DNA from: Gemmatimonadota bacterium
GTDB taxonomy: Bacteria > Latescibacterota > UBA2968 > GCA-2709665
Reading direction: 5' to 3'
Length of the DNA: 64,000 nucleotides
Assembly: GCA_028874335.1 (NCBI GenBank)
Contig: JAPPJY010000095.1
Coordinates: 1-64,000 of the forward strand
This document shows, one piece after another, positions 8,182-17,569 of the stretch. The position numbers and the translations under genes are program-made. Each line of letters begins with the position of its first letter. Position 1 is the stretch's first letter. The notes under the pieces were generated by a model. It did not search any database. It saw only the letters and a list, made by a program, of their open reading frames with translations, and was not told the origin of the DNA.

Positions 8182-10197
8182 TCACGACGAGCTCCAATAG
8201 CCCATGAACGGCCAGGTTTTCAGCCGTCCCGTAAAGGCGCTTGCCACCGACCAGCCTCCCGAGCACATGACCTCGCCCAGGATCATCCCGATAAAGAACG
8301 GTCGCGCCTTCCTGTAGAGGTCCGCCCCACCCACCCGGAGGATGATCGCCTTGATTCCCCATGCCAGGAACACGCTGAATCCGAACCAGTCCATGTACCA
8401 CACCGTACTGAGCGGGAGCGCTGCAGGATGGAACGGCCACCACGGCAGACGCATCCTGAGCAGGATAAGCAGGGCGGCAATCGCTGTGCCCATGGCCGTA
8501 TAGAGGAAACCCATCGTGAAGACCGGGCTGGGCTCCAGCAGCCGGCGTCCGATAAACTCGTCGAACGGCGAAGCCGCGTCGTTCACGTTGCTGAACCACG
8601 GATAGTCGATGTTCACGCCGCCGTGCGTATACCCCAGATTCAACGTCGTGTAGCCCGTAGCCACCAGCCCGACGGTCAACGCGGCCCCCATTGCCCAGAC
8701 CAGGCCGCGCTTCCTTCCGATTTCGCGTGCCAGCCGAAGAGCCCCCATGGCGTGTGGCATCAGCGTATTTCTGCGCGTCATCGTCCACACGTAGCTCATT
8801 CCGAGCGTGGCCAGACCCACCGGACCGAACGCTGACGAGCCCACCGCGCATACCACGAACTCGGACGGATTGAGGGGAGAATAGGTCGCGACAAATCCCG
8901 TTTCACTCACAATCCGAGCCATCACAAAGAAGACGATGAGACTGGAAACAAGAAGAAACAGAACCAGCGGCGGCGAAATTCCAGCCTGGTAGAGCCACAA
9001 TCCGAGGTAACTCACGCCCAGAACAATGCCAAGCACGGCCGACCGGTAAGACACGATTTCGTCCGAGTCCCGCAGGTGCGACGCACGGCCGCGGACCTGT
9101 GCCAATACCTGCCGGAGGTGACCCCTGGCAACGTAGAGGCTGTACGCGGCCAGCGCGAGGATATACCCCATCCCCATCAACGCCAGAAACTCGGATCCCT
9201 GGGAACTGTAACGTCCCACGACTCCGGACACCCCCCAGGTCTGGCCCGCGCCCACCATCGCCAGCGCGCCGCGAATCACCTCTGTGACCAGGTTGATGAC
9301 CCACAGGCTGAGACTCACGTCCAGATTGATGAAGTAGGAATATGCGAGTACAAGGAAATGGACCTTGAAAGGCAGCACCATCGTCCGCCGGAAGATTCGA
9401 ACGTGTGTCCCCAGGTTGATAACGGGAATGTATGGAAAGTAATACCGGAGCCCCCGAAGGGTGCCGACCAGAGACGGGAGCGCAAACCCGGCGGCCAGCA
9501 GACGGCTGCGGAACACGGGGGCGATCCGGCCCTTTCCGGGCTCCAGCATCGCAAGCGGCACCTGCATCAGGGGGAACGCGAACCGCTCGTGTTCCTCCCA
9601 TTGCCTGCGCATCAGCACCCCCAGGCAAATGAGCACAATGAAGAGCACGATAAGGAACGACCCCCAGCTCCAAAGCGGCAGGACCCATCCCATCCACGGA
9701 ATTGTACCCCCTTTTGGCAGGCCTTCGTAGAGGTCCTTGACGACACCTTCCCCCTGAGGAACCAGCCATGGCAGCATGTTGGGGGGAACGACCTCGATGT
9801 GACGCAGCTCCGGCGTCGCGTGGTACGTGACGCCGGTCGTGTAGAGGATAACCGGCTTGGTCATCACCCACGCGGGCAGGAGAATGAGAAACATGGTGTA
9901 GATGGCGAGCAATTCGCCCCGCGTCAGGGCGAACCGGTTCCTGATCGCGCCCAGGAGCGGGTTGACGGCCAGGACAAGGAGGAACAGGACGATGAGCGCG
10001 CCCCGGTCCATGTAGTACCCGCCGCCAATGAACGAGCCCTGGGTGATCATGCGGTTGTAGGTGAGGCCAACGCACATGAGTACGCACAGGACGAGGCCGA
10101 TACCGAACGCGCGCGGCGTCAGGCCGTCGCGCGCGTCAGATTCTCTGCCAGGCGATGGAGTGGGGGGGTTCGTGGCTCTCGCGGCCGTGGTTTCCAA
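8182..10197 (-). CDS. DUF6785-like polytopic membrane protein (paralogue 3)
   Basis: 671-residue paralogue with the family signatures EEHERFAFPLMQVPL, RIVSETGFVATYSPLNP and GGADLYRKARPFFIG, and many hydrophobic segments. It appears to start at TTG (10197); no in-frame ATG precedes it and the next methionines lie inside the first helix. Downstream by 81 bp is the GHL6-like gene 6079..8100, and upstream a PhyH dioxygenase, the same neighbour types as the other copies. Function unknown; a transporter role is inferred only from topology. Confidence 0.85.
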   Translation of the reverse strand: METTAARATNPPTPSPGRESDARDGLTPRAFGIGLVLCVLMCVGLTYNRMITQGSFIGGGYYMDRGALIVLFLLVLAVNPLLGAIRNRFALTRGELLAIYTMFLILLPAWVMTKPVILYTTGVTYHATPELRHIEVVPPNMLPWLVPQGEGVVKDLYEGLPKGGTIPWMGWVLPLWSWGSFLIVLFIVLICLGVLMRRQWEEHERFAFPLMQVPLAMLEPGKGRIAPVFRSRLLAAGFALPSLVGTLRGLRYYFPYIPVINLGTHVRIFRRTMVLPFKVHFLVLAYSYFINLDVSLSLWVINLVTEVIRGALAMVGAGQTWGVSGVVGRYSSQGSEFLALMGMGYILALAAYSLYVARGHLRQVLAQVRGRASHLRDSDEIVSYRSAVLGIVLGVSYLGLWLYQAGISPPLVLFLLVSSLIVFFVMARIVSETGFVATYSPLNPSEFVVCAVGSSAFGPVGLATLGMSYVWTMTRRNTLMPHAMGALRLAREIGRKRGLVWAMGAALTVGLVATGYTTLNLGYTHGGVNIDYPWFSNVNDAASPFDEFIGRRLLEPSPVFTMGFLYTAMGTAIAALLILLRMRLPWWPFHPAALPLSTVWYMDWFGFSVFLAWGIKAIILRVGGADLYRKARPFFIGMILGEVMCSGGWSVASAFTGRLKTWPFMGYWSSS

Positions 10198-10233
10198 GGG
10201 TGAGTACCTGTACGGAAGTATCGGTGTCGCCGT

Positions 10234-11028
10234 CTACAGCGTCCCGGGAGTCAGGGCTCCCTCTCCGAAGATGACCGAGAAGTTCGCTCCCGTTTCGGAT
10301 CTGGTGGCGGCGTCCATGTAGCAGACGCTGAAGCCGCGCCGGGAAGCCTCGGTTTTGTTCATCCCGGATCCGTGGAGCAGCCAGTTGTGCAGCAGGGCCG
10401 CTTCGCCGGCCTCCATCTCCAGGTATTCGTGCCTCTCCCTTGCCAGAACGACGGCGGCCTGCTCGTCGGTCAGAAAGGCGAAGCTGGCGGACTCATCTTG
10501 ATCGAAGGTCGCGCGATGGGATCGCGGCACAATTCCCACGCAGCCGTTCTCGACCGTCACCTGGTCGAGCGCCGTCCAGACGGTCACGATCGGATCGGTG
10601 TCGAGGATGCTGAACCGGTCCTGGTGCCAGGGCAGGTGCGTGCCCTTCCCCGCCGGCTTGTTCATGAACATCGCACGGTAGCAGGATATCGGCGTCTCCG
10701 GACCGTAGGCCCTCGCGCAGATCTCGCGGAAAACAGGTTTCTGCATGTAGGACAGGAACAGCGAATCGAACTCCAGGTCCTGGATCTTTCGATAGTTCAA
10801 CGTTGAGACCCGGTGACCTCTCGTGGTGATCCGCTTCTCCGAGTAGTCGCCCGACTCGCTGTCAAGCTGCATGAACATCTGGTCGTAGACCTTGACGTTT
10901 CCAAGCATGATGTCGTCGATGCGCTGCTGCAGGCCAGTAAGTTCGTCATCGTCCATTACCTTTCCAAGCCGAAGAAATCCTTCGTTCTCGAACAGGGCCC
11001 ACTGTTCGTCAGTGATCCCCGCAACCAT
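10234..11028 (-). CDS. Phytanoyl-CoA dioxygenase family (PhyH) oxygenase
   Basis: 264-residue PhyH-type Fe(II)/2-oxoglutarate oxygenase. Metal ligands are visible as LPWHQDRFS (HxD), with a distal histidine in LLHGSGMNKT followed by an arginine (RRGFS) suited to bind 2-oxoglutarate. PxSHR in the middle is also typical. It diverges strongly from the other three PhyH genes here, so its substrate probably differs. The ATG has GAGGAGG just upstream. It lies between an enolase-superfamily gene and a DUF6785-like gene on the same strand. Confidence 0.9.
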   Translation of the reverse strand: MVAGITDEQWALFENEGFLRLGKVMDDDELTGLQQRIDDIMLGNVKVYDQMFMQLDSESGDYSEKRITTRGHRVSTLNYRKIQDLEFDSLFLSYMQKPVFREICARAYGPETPISCYRAMFMNKPAGKGTHLPWHQDRFSILDTDPIVTVWTALDQVTVENGCVGIVPRSHRATFDQDESASFAFLTDEQAAVVLARERHEYLEMEAGEAALLHNWLLHGSGMNKTEASRRGFSVCYMDAATRSETGANFSVIFGEGALTPGTL

Positions 11029-11079
11029 GGCGAGTCCTCCTCTGATTGAGTTGTCAGGCTTTCGGGATGGGATGTTACA

Positions 11080-12240
11080 CTACTGATCGACCACCGAGCC
11101 GTCGACGTGCAGTCTGGTGACCATCATGCCCTCATCCAGCAGCGGCCGGTGTGAAAGAAACGGGTATTTTTCCGCGGCGCCTTCCGCGAGTTCCACGCCG
11201 ATACCGGGGGTATCCGGGATGATCAGGAATCCGTCATCCAGCGCCAGAACGCCGGACACGATCTCGCTCTTCGGGGGTTCACCTTCGCCCCGCGGGTACT
11301 CCTGCAGTGCGAAATTGGGAATGCAGGCGGCAAGCTGAACGCACGCGGCCGTACTCACCGGGCTGAGCGGATTGTGCGGTACCACGTCCACGTAGTGCGC
11401 CTCGGCGAGGGCCGCGATCTTCTTGCAATGAGTGATGCCGCCCGCCATGCAGACGTCCGGCCTTACGTACTGGACCGCGTTGCGCGTCAGGAGCATTTCG
11501 AACTCATAGATGGTGTGAATTCGTTCCCCGGTGGCGATAGGAATCGCGATCTTTTGCGCGACTTCGGCCATGGCGTCGAGGTTGTCCGGGCGGATGGGAT
11601 CCTCGTAGAAGAACGGGCGATAGGGTTCGATCGCCCTTCCCAGCACGATCGCCTCGGCCGGGTCCAGCCGGCGGTGGATTTCAATGCACAGGTCCACCTC
11701 GTCGCCAACCGCTTCCCGGTACGCGGCCACGGTCTGAACCGCATCCTGCATCTTGTCCGTATGGGTCTTGTAATAGGGTACATTTCGGGACTCGTCCAGA
11801 AACGGCGTCAGGTGGCCCACCGCGGTAAATCCCTCCGCCTTTGCCTGCACGCAGCCCTTGAGAAGCTCCTCCTTGGTGCTCCCGATCACGTGCCCGTACA
11901 CCCGGGCCTTGTCCCGGCATTTGCCGCCCAGCAACTGGTAGACCGGCACCCCGAAGTACTTGCCCGCGATATCCCAGAGGGCGATGTCCACCGCGCTCAG
12001 GGCGCCCATGATTGCCGCGCCGCGGAAGTGCGTACACCGGTACAGGACCTGCCAGTGGTGTTCGATACGCAGGGGGTCCTTCCCGATCAGGTATTCCCTG
12101 AAACTCTTCACCACCTCGCCCGAGGCCTCCAGGTATCCCCAGGCACCCGATTCACCCAGCCCCGTGATCCCCTCATCCGTATGGACCTCCACAAAGAGAT
12201 ACCGGTCGATCGGCAGGACCTTAACGTCCGTGATTTTCAT
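11080..12240 (-). CDS. Mandelate racemase/enolase superfamily, galactonate-dehydratase-like
   Basis: 386-residue enolase-superfamily protein resembling D-galactonate dehydratase. Mg ligands can be aligned: CIEIHRR (the usual DFHGR, with Asp replaced by Glu), the glutamate of FFYEDP, and the glutamate of ATGERIH. A downstream histidine lies in VVPHNPLSP. The usual lysine in the GFTAVKxxP segment is replaced (GFTAVGHLTP). It probably dehydrates a sugar acid, consistent with neighbouring sugar-active genes, but the altered residues make the exact substrate uncertain. ATG with AAGGAGA upstream. It starts a minus-strand run continuing into the PhyH gene. Confidence 0.85.
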   Translation of the reverse strand: MKITDVKVLPIDRYLFVEVHTDEGITGLGESGAWGYLEASGEVVKSFREYLIGKDPLRIEHHWQVLYRCTHFRGAAIMGALSAVDIALWDIAGKYFGVPVYQLLGGKCRDKARVYGHVIGSTKEELLKGCVQAKAEGFTAVGHLTPFLDESRNVPYYKTHTDKMQDAVQTVAAYREAVGDEVDLCIEIHRRLDPAEAIVLGRAIEPYRPFFYEDPIRPDNLDAMAEVAQKIAIPIATGERIHTIYEFEMLLTRNAVQYVRPDVCMAGGITHCKKIAALAEAHYVDVVPHNPLSPVSTAACVQLAACIPNFALQEYPRGEGEPPKSEIVSGVLALDDGFLIIPDTPGIGVELAEGAAEKYPFLSHRPLLDEGMMVTRLHVDGSVVDQ

Positions 12241-12634
12241 ATGTCCGTCTCCTTAAGATACTGACGATAGCTTGTTAGTCGCGGACGGTGGCCTGCAACC
12301 CCATGGGATTGGGCCGATCTTGCTTTTTTTCGCCTGATGTACTATACTCTGATCTCCAGCAATGTCAAATGTCAGGCAGGGTTCCATCAGGCCGAGCCAC
12401 GTGATATCGTATCGTTCACGGCACCTACTATCTGCAATGTGATTGGAAGGTCGAGTGGCCGGTTTGGAGCTATTGGAGCGTTTGAATCGAGGCTGCATTC
12501 GCGGGAATTGTGTCAGTTTCAAGGTAACCTTATGGGGTCGAAAGAGCAACACGATTGACTACGCAGTCGGCGGCTGCGCCGCGCAAAGCGCATCCGTTCA
12601 TTATTGGCACCAATTCAACAGAGGGAGACGACGC
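12241..12634. other. Non-coding stretch between divergent genes
   Basis: 394 bp separating the minus-strand dehydratase-like gene from the plus-strand DoxX gene. It should hold promoters for both directions. ORFs predicted here are short and lack ribosome sites. I see no repeat family member or clear riboswitch; the only gene signal is the GGGAG motif in front of the DoxX start. Confidence 0.5.
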
Positions 12635-13069
12635 ATGTACAGGGAGCTTTTATTCGGCGGTGCGGAGATCGAGTCAGACAAGGCAAATCTGGGACTGGCG
12701 ATATTGAGGGTTATTGCCGGGCTGAGTATGGCATTCGGACATGGCATCGGGAAGATCCCGCCTTCCGCCGGGCTCGTGGCGGGTACGGCCAAGCTTGGAT
12801 TTCCCCTACCCGAGTTCTTCGCCTGGGCGGCTGCTTTCGGGGAGTTCGGGGGCGGGTTGATGCTGGCGCTGGGACTGTTGACCCGGCCGGGCACGGCTTT
12901 GATGGGATTCACGATGCTGGTGGCCGCATTCGGCGTTCACGCGGCCGATCCGTTCGGCGTGAAGGAAATGGCGCTTCTTTACCTGGCCATCGCGGTGATG
13001 TTCCTGCTGGTGGGCTCGGGAAAATACGGTGTGGACGCCTGTATCAGGTCGCGACTCGATCGTTCCTGA
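12635..13069 (+). CDS. DoxX family membrane protein
   Basis: 144-residue four-helix membrane protein of the DoxX/DoxD-like family. It shows LRVIAGLSMAFGHGIGKI in helix 1, a WAAAFGEFGGGLMLALGL helix and the LLTRPGTALMGFTMLVA segment characteristic of the family. Family members act in membrane redox or oxidative-stress complexes, but many are uncharacterised. I chose the ATG at 12635 rather than the track start because it follows AGAGGGAGACG and gives the usual family length. It is one of the few plus-strand genes and stands alone, convergent with the GHL6-like gene. Confidence 0.88.
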   Translation: MYRELLFGGAEIESDKANLGLAILRVIAGLSMAFGHGIGKIPPSAGLVAGTAKLGFPLPEFFAWAAAFGEFGGGLMLALGLLTRPGTALMGFTMLVAAFGVHAADPFGVKEMALLYLAIAVMFLLVGSGKYGVDACIRSRLDRS

Positions 13070-13082
13070 TTTCCGTATGGAA

Positions 13083-13112
13083 CCCCCGCACAGGCCGTAA
13101 CCGGTGCGGGGG
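13083..13112. terminator. Hairpin between convergent genes
   Basis: Inverted repeat CCCCCGCAC / GTGCGGGGG with a 12-base loop, in the 51 bp between the stops of the DoxX gene (+) and the GHL6-like gene (-). Neither side has a good T tract, so it may be a weak or factor-assisted bidirectional terminator. Confidence 0.55.
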
Positions 13113-13120
13113 CCTTCCGA

Positions 13121-15223
13121 TCACACCGACGCCAGGAACAAGGCGTACACCTTGAGGAAGTCCTCGGTGGTCAGATTGACGTCGATTTCCACCGCCTTTT
13201 CGTGCTGTCTGACGTCCTCCAGCGGTTGATCCGACACCAGTTCGCGAACCCCGGCGCAGTGCTTGCCGTCGGGCAGCCTGGCTTCGATCCGGAATGCGCC
13301 GGGTTCTCTGAAATACGACGGCACCGTCACCAGGATCAGGTCTTCGCCCACCGAAGGCATGATCTCCATGGTCGGCTTCCAGCGGATGTCCAGCGGTCTG
13401 ACGTCCTGCAGCGGCACCCTCGGCGGAAAGCCCTTTGCGACCACGGGCAGCCTGTCTCCCACAAGCGACAGAATCAATTGCGCCACCACCTGGCGGGAAA
13501 AGCTGAGGACGGTGGTACCCTCCGGCCTTTGGTCCACCCACCTGGACGGGATGCCCGCCACGAACACGCCGTTACCCCTTCCGAAGCGTTTCAACGTCAT
13601 CGCCGGTCGTGACGTCGGGGAACCCTCTTCCTCGTACACCGCCAGCACGTCCGTCTCACCCTCCGTTTCTACCTCTACCGCGAGATCCAGTCCAAGAACC
13701 GGGCGGTTCCTGCCCTTCCAGGGGTCCCACGCGGTTCGTTCATCCGGCCACGGGAGGTTGTTGAACGCCTCGTGGTCGGCGACGGCCTGGAAGATGCGGG
13801 TACCCCCTGCCGGTGTACACGACGAAATCCCGAATGCCTCGCAGAGAAAGGACCCGTTGAGCGGGCGACCCAACTCGTCCCTCGTGGCCGTCTCACCCAT
13901 CGCGACCAGCGTACCGCCTTCGCGCACGTACGCCAGGAGCGCGTCACGCTGGCCGGCTGACAGACACGAGGCATTGGGCAGCACCACAACCGGATAGCGA
14001 TCGAGGTACTTGGGAACCAGCTTCGACGAAGGCAGATACCCGTGTGAAAGACCGAAGTGAGCGGCCATCTGGCCCGTGGAAAACATCCGATTCATGCGCC
14101 AGTTCTCACGGCCCCGTGCGGGCAGCGACTCGTCGTGACACTGCGTTTCCAGGCTGTCCACCACGGCAACGGAGACCACGGGTTCGGTGCGCTCGAAGTA
14201 CGGGTCCAGGCGAAACGCCTCCTGAAAGGTCCGGTGCATCGGAGACACCCGCTGGAGCCGGTAGGTATAGGCCGTCACGCGATCTACGCCCAGAGCCGGC
14301 GGGACCACGGCCTGCCACCATCCGTCCCGTTCGTCCAGAGGCCGGTGGAACTCCGGGTGCGACATGCCCTGCCCCAGCATCACGCTCACCTTGTCATCTC
14401 CCAGCGTAAAGCCCTGAAGGAATCGGCAGCACTCGCTAAGGAAAGTTTCGGGAGGTGTAAACAACCCGCTTCCCACGGACGGCAACACGCATGTGTAGTA
14501 GGCATCCACGGCCAGACCGTCTATGGCTTCGACCATACCGTCGATGTCCATGCCGCAGACCCATGGGTTGATGTCCCAGAAGGGATGCGGGCCGCTCTGA
14601 AATACCGCGCGGACCCTGTGATCCCGGTTCAGGGCTGTCTTCATCTTTCCGTGCACGTCGTTCCAGCGCCTGAACCGCCAGGTAACCAGACGCGTCTTTT
14701 CATCCAGGTTCCTGAACGGCGGCATGGGGATCCTCCCGCCGAATTCGCCGTCCCAGTCTTCCTGGCAGGTCCGGCAATAGCACGCGATCAGATCCACGTC
14801 TCTGCCGAAATACGCTTCGTCATTTACCCAGACTTCCGTGAGATTCGGAATACCGCCCAATCGTTCCAGAAAGTCCATATATCGCTTTTGAAACACCCGG
14901 TTGTACGGACATCCCCATACGGCCGGCAGGTTACCCAGTTCCTCGTGGTCCGCATCCTTGCTGAAAACGGCTTTCTGTTCGGGGTGCTCGGCCAGGTGCT
15001 GGTAGGCGTATTTCATGAATCCGGTGAACGTGGAGACCTCGAGGCCGTATTCCGCTGCTCTCCCGGCCACCTCTTCTACGGCTGCTTCGTGGCCGATAAC
15101 GGCCGCCACGGTAACCTCGTGGTAGCCCAGCTCCGCTACTTCCGGAATCTCGTCCACAAGCGACTCGGGCCGGTTCCGATAGTCCTGCAGGAAAGCGATC
15201 CGCTGAATCTTCCGCTTTTTCAT
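13121..15223 (-). CDS. GHL6-like TIM-barrel putative glycoside hydrolase (paralogue 2)
   Basis: 700-residue relative of 6079..8100 and 37896..39911, more diverged than those two are from each other. It keeps FTGFMKY, the NDEAYFG acid motif and the ACYCRTC cysteine cluster, and the C-terminal amidotransferase-like region (VVVLPNASCLSAGQ, YVREGGTLVAMGE) as found after GH42-type barrels. There is no signal peptide, so it is probably cytoplasmic. ATG has GGGAGG 5 bases upstream. The alpha/alpha-barrel-like gene 15346..16584 lies upstream on the same strand. Hydrolase function is inferred, not shown. Confidence 0.72.
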   Translation of the reverse strand: MKKRKIQRIAFLQDYRNRPESLVDEIPEVAELGYHEVTVAAVIGHEAAVEEVAGRAAEYGLEVSTFTGFMKYAYQHLAEHPEQKAVFSKDADHEELGNLPAVWGCPYNRVFQKRYMDFLERLGGIPNLTEVWVNDEAYFGRDVDLIACYCRTCQEDWDGEFGGRIPMPPFRNLDEKTRLVTWRFRRWNDVHGKMKTALNRDHRVRAVFQSGPHPFWDINPWVCGMDIDGMVEAIDGLAVDAYYTCVLPSVGSGLFTPPETFLSECCRFLQGFTLGDDKVSVMLGQGMSHPEFHRPLDERDGWWQAVVPPALGVDRVTAYTYRLQRVSPMHRTFQEAFRLDPYFERTEPVVSVAVVDSLETQCHDESLPARGRENWRMNRMFSTGQMAAHFGLSHGYLPSSKLVPKYLDRYPVVVLPNASCLSAGQRDALLAYVREGGTLVAMGETATRDELGRPLNGSFLCEAFGISSCTPAGGTRIFQAVADHEAFNNLPWPDERTAWDPWKGRNRPVLGLDLAVEVETEGETDVLAVYEEEGSPTSRPAMTLKRFGRGNGVFVAGIPSRWVDQRPEGTTVLSFSRQVVAQLILSLVGDRLPVVAKGFPPRVPLQDVRPLDIRWKPTMEIMPSVGEDLILVTVPSYFREPGAFRIEARLPDGKHCAGVRELVSDQPLEDVRQHEKAVEIDVNLTTEDFLKVYALFLASV

Positions 15224-15345
15224 TGAATCCTCCCGTATAAATATCGGTATTTAACTTGCTCCTGCAGGCTGGTCCGTGGCCGTACTCATTTTGCGGATTG
15301 GTCCGTTTCGTGACGGCGAAATCGCCCGGTAGATCTCCATTTGGT

Positions 15346-16584
15346 CTACCAATAACCCCGCCACTTCCCCTCCCAGTATCCCCACAGCCATCCGGTCAGG
15401 CTGTCCATATCCAGCAGCCGGGTCTCCACCATCCACTCCGGCGGTACAGCCTGGTTTTCTTCCATCGGCATGATAAACCGAAATCTACCGAGATCCAGGT
15501 TTTCCAGAATATGCCGCGCGGTGGACGTCATGTCCTCGTCCGGGAACCAGGGTTGCGCCGCGACGCAGGCCCTGGCGAAGATGCCCGACCTGCCGGTCGC
15601 GGCCGGGCCCGCTCCCCACAGTGCGGCCGGGAGGATTTCCCGTTCACCGTTTTCCACGTCGAAGGTCCACTGGTAAGCCTGCGCCCCGTTGGGCAGTATG
15701 CCGGACCGGACCATATCGTAGCTCTGCAGCATCAGGCCGCGCCACAATGCGTGGTTTCCCGGATCGAATTCCATCAGCAGCGCCGGAAGGTACAGGGCGC
15801 GCCATCCGATACCGCCGGTCAGTTTTCCCGTGGGGCGCTCGAATCGGACGCTCGTATCGCAGGCCTCGTACCACCTCTCGATCTCCAGAAGATATTTCGG
15901 ATCTCCCGTGGCCCGCCAGGCCAGGTAGAGCAGCGGCGTATGGATGATGGCGTAGGACCACGTGGCATTGGTCCAGTTCTCGCCAAGAATGGTTTCCACA
16001 AGCGACTCATGAGTGTATCCGAAGTAGCCGTGCGGAGAGACATAGTTCCACTTGATGTCGAATTCGGCCATGTCCACGAGGATCTCGTCGACAGCGGCGA
16101 GGTCCTCCGGCGGCGCAATGGGCCGATACGCCGCCAGCCCGACCAGGATGCATTGCACCTGGTCGCCAGACGACTGGTTGCTGTACACGCCGCCATAAGG
16201 CTTGCACATGTACCCTCGCTCGCCCTTCTCCACACCGAGCCTATGGATATACCTGAGCGCCCCGAACGTGCGCCGGCAGATTGCCAGGACGCGGGGATCG
16301 CCATCGCACCGGTACCGGCAACTCATCGCGCCGAGATACCATGCCGTGTCCGTAGGCGTGTTCTCCCAGGCCCGCCAGACGTGCATCGGCGGCATCCCCA
16401 CTGCGGCCTCCGTCTTTCCCTGGAGGTGCCGGTGGCGGTACGCGCCCCGGTAGTCGTCGGCTGACGGCAGCAAGTAATCCTCGGCGCGCACCAGCATGGG
16501 CAGCATGCCGTGATCCTGCACCAGATGGTCCTCGACGACGGCCTGTATTCGGTTCGCCTTCGTTTCGAGTTCGGCGTCGGTCAT
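15346..16584 (-). CDS. Alpha/alpha-barrel-like protein, possible glycosidase, function unknown
   Basis: 412-residue soluble protein rich in aromatic and helix-forming residues (WENTPTDTAWYLGA, GYFGYTHESLVETIL, IGWRALYLPALLMEF) spaced as in six-hairpin toroid proteins such as unsaturated glycuronyl hydrolases. No catalytic motif is certain. ATG preceded by GGAGG. It is cotranscribed with, and upstream of, a GHL6-like gene, which supports a role in carbohydrate processing. Assignment to a specific family would need a profile search. Confidence 0.55.
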   Translation of the reverse strand: MTDAELETKANRIQAVVEDHLVQDHGMLPMLVRAEDYLLPSADDYRGAYRHRHLQGKTEAAVGMPPMHVWRAWENTPTDTAWYLGAMSCRYRCDGDPRVLAICRRTFGALRYIHRLGVEKGERGYMCKPYGGVYSNQSSGDQVQCILVGLAAYRPIAPPEDLAAVDEILVDMAEFDIKWNYVSPHGYFGYTHESLVETILGENWTNATWSYAIIHTPLLYLAWRATGDPKYLLEIERWYEACDTSVRFERPTGKLTGGIGWRALYLPALLMEFDPGNHALWRGLMLQSYDMVRSGILPNGAQAYQWTFDVENGEREILPAALWGAGPAATGRSGIFARACVAAQPWFPDEDMTSTARHILENLDLGRFRFIMPMEENQAVPPEWMVETRLLDMDSLTGWLWGYWEGKWRGYW

Positions 16585-16666
16585 CCGGCGCCTCCACTGC
16601 TCATACGGTTCTCTGTCTGTCCGTTACGACTTCTACTGCCATTCCCGATCGGAAACCCGACTGCGG

Positions 16667-17083
16667 TCACTCCACTTCCGATAATTTCGTTTCCTCAGGC
16701 ACATCGGTCGGGCTTTGAAAGTACAGGTTATATCCGTCGGGATCGGACATGGACGTGACCCACATCCCGTTGCCGACTTGCGGCTCCGAGGCATCTATGC
16801 CCCGGTTCCTTAAATTCCGGTAGTATCCGACCGCGTCATCGCAAAAGAAGAAAAGCGAAACGCCTTCACCCTTGTTCTCGCTGAACTGCCGCGAATCGTG
16901 TCCTTCGGTCCGGAATTCCTGGAGCATCACCGCCGCGTTACCGATGCGCAACATGCACCACCTGATAACGCCTTCGTCCACCCACTTGCCCTCCATCTTG
17001 AAGCCCAGCCCGTCGACGTAGAACGCCAATGACTTCCGCATGTCTTTCACCGCGAAAAAGGGCACGACTTCGCTGACGTTCAT
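16667..17083 (-). CDS. VOC (glyoxalase/dioxygenase fold) family protein
   Basis: About 138 residues with the beta-alpha-beta-beta-beta pattern of the vicinal oxygen chelate fold: VSEVVPFFAVKDMRKSLAFYVDGLGF at the start and VTSMSDPDGYNLYFQSP at the end. These serve as glyoxalases, ring-cleavage enzymes or resistance proteins; no specific reaction is evident. Two ATGs are adjacent; the second lies 5 bases from AGGAGG and is preferred. A second VOC gene follows 42 bp upstream on the same strand, so the two may form a pair or act together. Confidence 0.85.
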   Translation of the reverse strand: MNVSEVVPFFAVKDMRKSLAFYVDGLGFKMEGKWVDEGVIRWCMLRIGNAAVMLQEFRTEGHDSRQFSENKGEGVSLFFFCDDAVGYYRNLRNRGIDASEPQVGNGMWVTSMSDPDGYNLYFQSPTDVPEETKLSEVE

Positions 17084-17124
17084 CATATCCTCCTGTCCCC
17101 TTGAAAAAAGCGGACCAACGGGTA

Positions 17125-17481
17125 TTACCGATTCGAAATCTGCAGCGTGTTTCCATCGGGGTCCTTAAAGTCGCAGCACTCGAATTTCGACAGGATGTGA
17201 TGTTTTCCCATTCTTACGCCAGCTTTTCGAAGTTCCTCGCGCGCCGCACCGACGTCGTCGACAACGAAAACGAGCTTGTTCCGATTCCGCCCGGGGCAAC
17301 CGGGTTTTCCCGCGCGATGGATGGCAACCTCCATCCCGCCGCTGGACAACCTGACCCAGCCAGCGGGGTCGTGGTCCGTCGCTTCCGGCGGCATCATGAC
17401 CTGCATTCGCATTATGTCCCGGTAGAACGAAACCATGCGTTCAACATTGTCCGTGAAGTGAATGTATCGCGTTGCCAGCAT
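17125..17481 (-). CDS. VOC (glyoxalase/dioxygenase fold) family protein
   Basis: 118-residue single-domain VOC protein: ATRYIHFTDNVERMVSFYRDIM opens the fold, and KFECCDFKDPDGNTLQISN closes it, with the usual glutamate replaced by other residues. The ORF track extends 20 residues further, but the ATG at 17481 has GAGGATC upstream and fits the family length. It lies beside another VOC gene; the substrate is unknown. Confidence 0.85.
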   Translation of the reverse strand: MLATRYIHFTDNVERMVSFYRDIMRMQVMMPPEATDHDPAGWVRLSSGGMEVAIHRAGKPGCPGRNRNKLVFVVDDVGAAREELRKAGVRMGKHHILSKFECCDFKDPDGNTLQISNR

Positions 17482-17569
17482 GGGATGGATCCTCAATTCG
17501 CGTTTCGGCCTTTTGGATCTGCGTTCCGGGCGGACGGTCATTGGATTCGTAGCGACATAGAATCTGAAT

